A stretch of 64,000 nucleotides of DNA from Gelidibacter sediminis (GTDB lineage: Bacteria > Bacteroidota > Bacteroidia > Flavobacteriales > Flavobacteriaceae), in assembly GCF_004364975.1 (NCBI RefSeq), contig NZ_SOBW01000011.1, forward strand, positions 62,001 to 126,000, read 5' to 3'. The notes under the pieces were generated by a model. That model was not told the origin of the DNA, searched no databases, and worked only from the letters and a program-made list of their open reading frames with translations. Below, in pieces: positions 63,605-64,000 of this stretch. Positions within the stretch are counted from its first letter, which is position 1, and the number at the start of each line of letters is the position of its first letter. The translations under genes and the position numbers were made by a program.

Positions 63605-63928
63605 CAGTTAATTCAATTTGGTCAAAAAATAAGAATAATTTGGTGGCCTTCCTAGTTTTTAGACCGTGGTACATCATTAAAAAGTTAGATAATAAGTAAA
63701 AGGTGGTTTTAATGTTCAAAATTATAATTCAAAACTACAACAATAATAACTTTTTTTTGACGTTATTCAACAACTAAATACATCGACAAAACGGCTAAAA
63801 ATCCGACGTTGTGTTCAAAAAAAGGGATGAAATGCAACTTTTTTTTAATCTATTTGCTAAAAACAGTTGTTAATTTCTCTTTAATTACTATATTGCGTCA
63901 CTAAATTTAATCAGCTTACTTAAAAAGT
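63605..63928. promoter_or_regulatory. Divergent porU/gldJ intergenic region with gldJ promoter
   Basis: This 324-bp AT-rich region has no ORF. On the plus strand TTG (63867-63869), a 19-nt spacer and TATATTGC (63889-63896) fit the Bacteroidota promoter and would start gldJ transcription about 25 nt before its ATG. No clear porU promoter was found on the other strand. Confidence 0.45.
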
Positions 63929-64000
63929 ATGGATATGAAAAACATCATTAACATAAGGATTGCATTTGCCCTAGTGCTATCTTTAGCAATGGTTGGGTGT
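63929..64000 (+). CDS. gldJ: Gliding motility lipoprotein GldJ, N-terminal fragment
   Basis: Only the first 24 codons are in the window. They encode a lipoprotein signal peptide: a short basic start, the hydrophobic stretch IAFALVLSLAMVGC and a lipobox Cys at residue 24. The name is inferred from the conserved order porV-porU-gldJ in Flavobacteriaceae, not from the domain itself. GldJ is a regulator of gliding and type IX secretion. Confidence 0.7.
   Translation, partial: MDMKNIINIRIAFALVLSLAMVGC

Overview
The window looks like a marine-type Flavobacteriaceae chromosome (phylum Bacteroidota). Evidence: a type IX secretion locus (porV, porU, start of gldJ) beside cdd and the pyruvate dehydrogenase E1-alpha/E2 genes, a hypoxanthine phosphoribosyltransferase-adenylate kinase fusion, a PafA-like phosphatase, and TAnnTTTG promoter boxes ahead of several genes. 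No species can be named from the sequence alone.

Two regions are visible. Positions 1 to about 22,480 look like an accessory island. From left to right it holds a partial SNF2-family helicase with an XRE-type regulator (candidate defence cargo), a mobilisation operon (BfmA/BtgA-like protein, relaxase, VirD4/TraG-type coupling protein) with a hairpin-rich candidate oriT, an ssb operon, a non-coding stretch with three related repeats of about 180-200 bp (two of them bracket a TauE/SafE permease), a DUF4238 gene, and a metal-homeostasis block. The metal block contains a P1B-2 Zn/Cd-type ATPase, a SpoIIAA-like protein, small proteins, an APC permease, a Fur-family regulator, a PII-NG-type protein, an RND adaptor, a CzcA-type pump fused to its TolC-like outer-membrane factor, and a small Cys/His protein. 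It stops just before the 3' end of an initiator tRNA gene (22536-22608), which suggests, but does not prove, insertion at that tRNA. No integrase is visible.

From about 22,500 to 64,000 the content is ordinary core chromosome: LRR protein, DUF4136 lipoprotein, SDR, K+ channel, obg, hpt-adk, purK, purE, M3 peptidase, sigma factor with a probable partner, UbiA-like membrane protein, gcvP, ketoacyl synthase III homologue, glycosyltransferase, NUC endonuclease, PafA-like phosphatase, MlaE/MlaF-type transporter, DUF389 protein, mannose-1-phosphate guanylyltransferase, SprT-like protein, CbpA/CbpM, a YceI-barrel-YceI-DoxX-sigma group, an M28 peptidase-SDR-HAD operon (the HAD gene has a premature stop), pdhC-pdhA, cdd, porV, porU and the first 24 codons of gldJ.

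The more unusual signals are the repeat-bracketed cargo with matched stem changes, the candidate oriT hairpins, the helicase/XRE pair running out of the window, the RND-OMF fusion with an apparent internal signal peptide, and the HAD nonsense codon. I cannot claim any of them as a proven new system. Coordinates of hairpins and residues were counted by hand and may be off by one or two.
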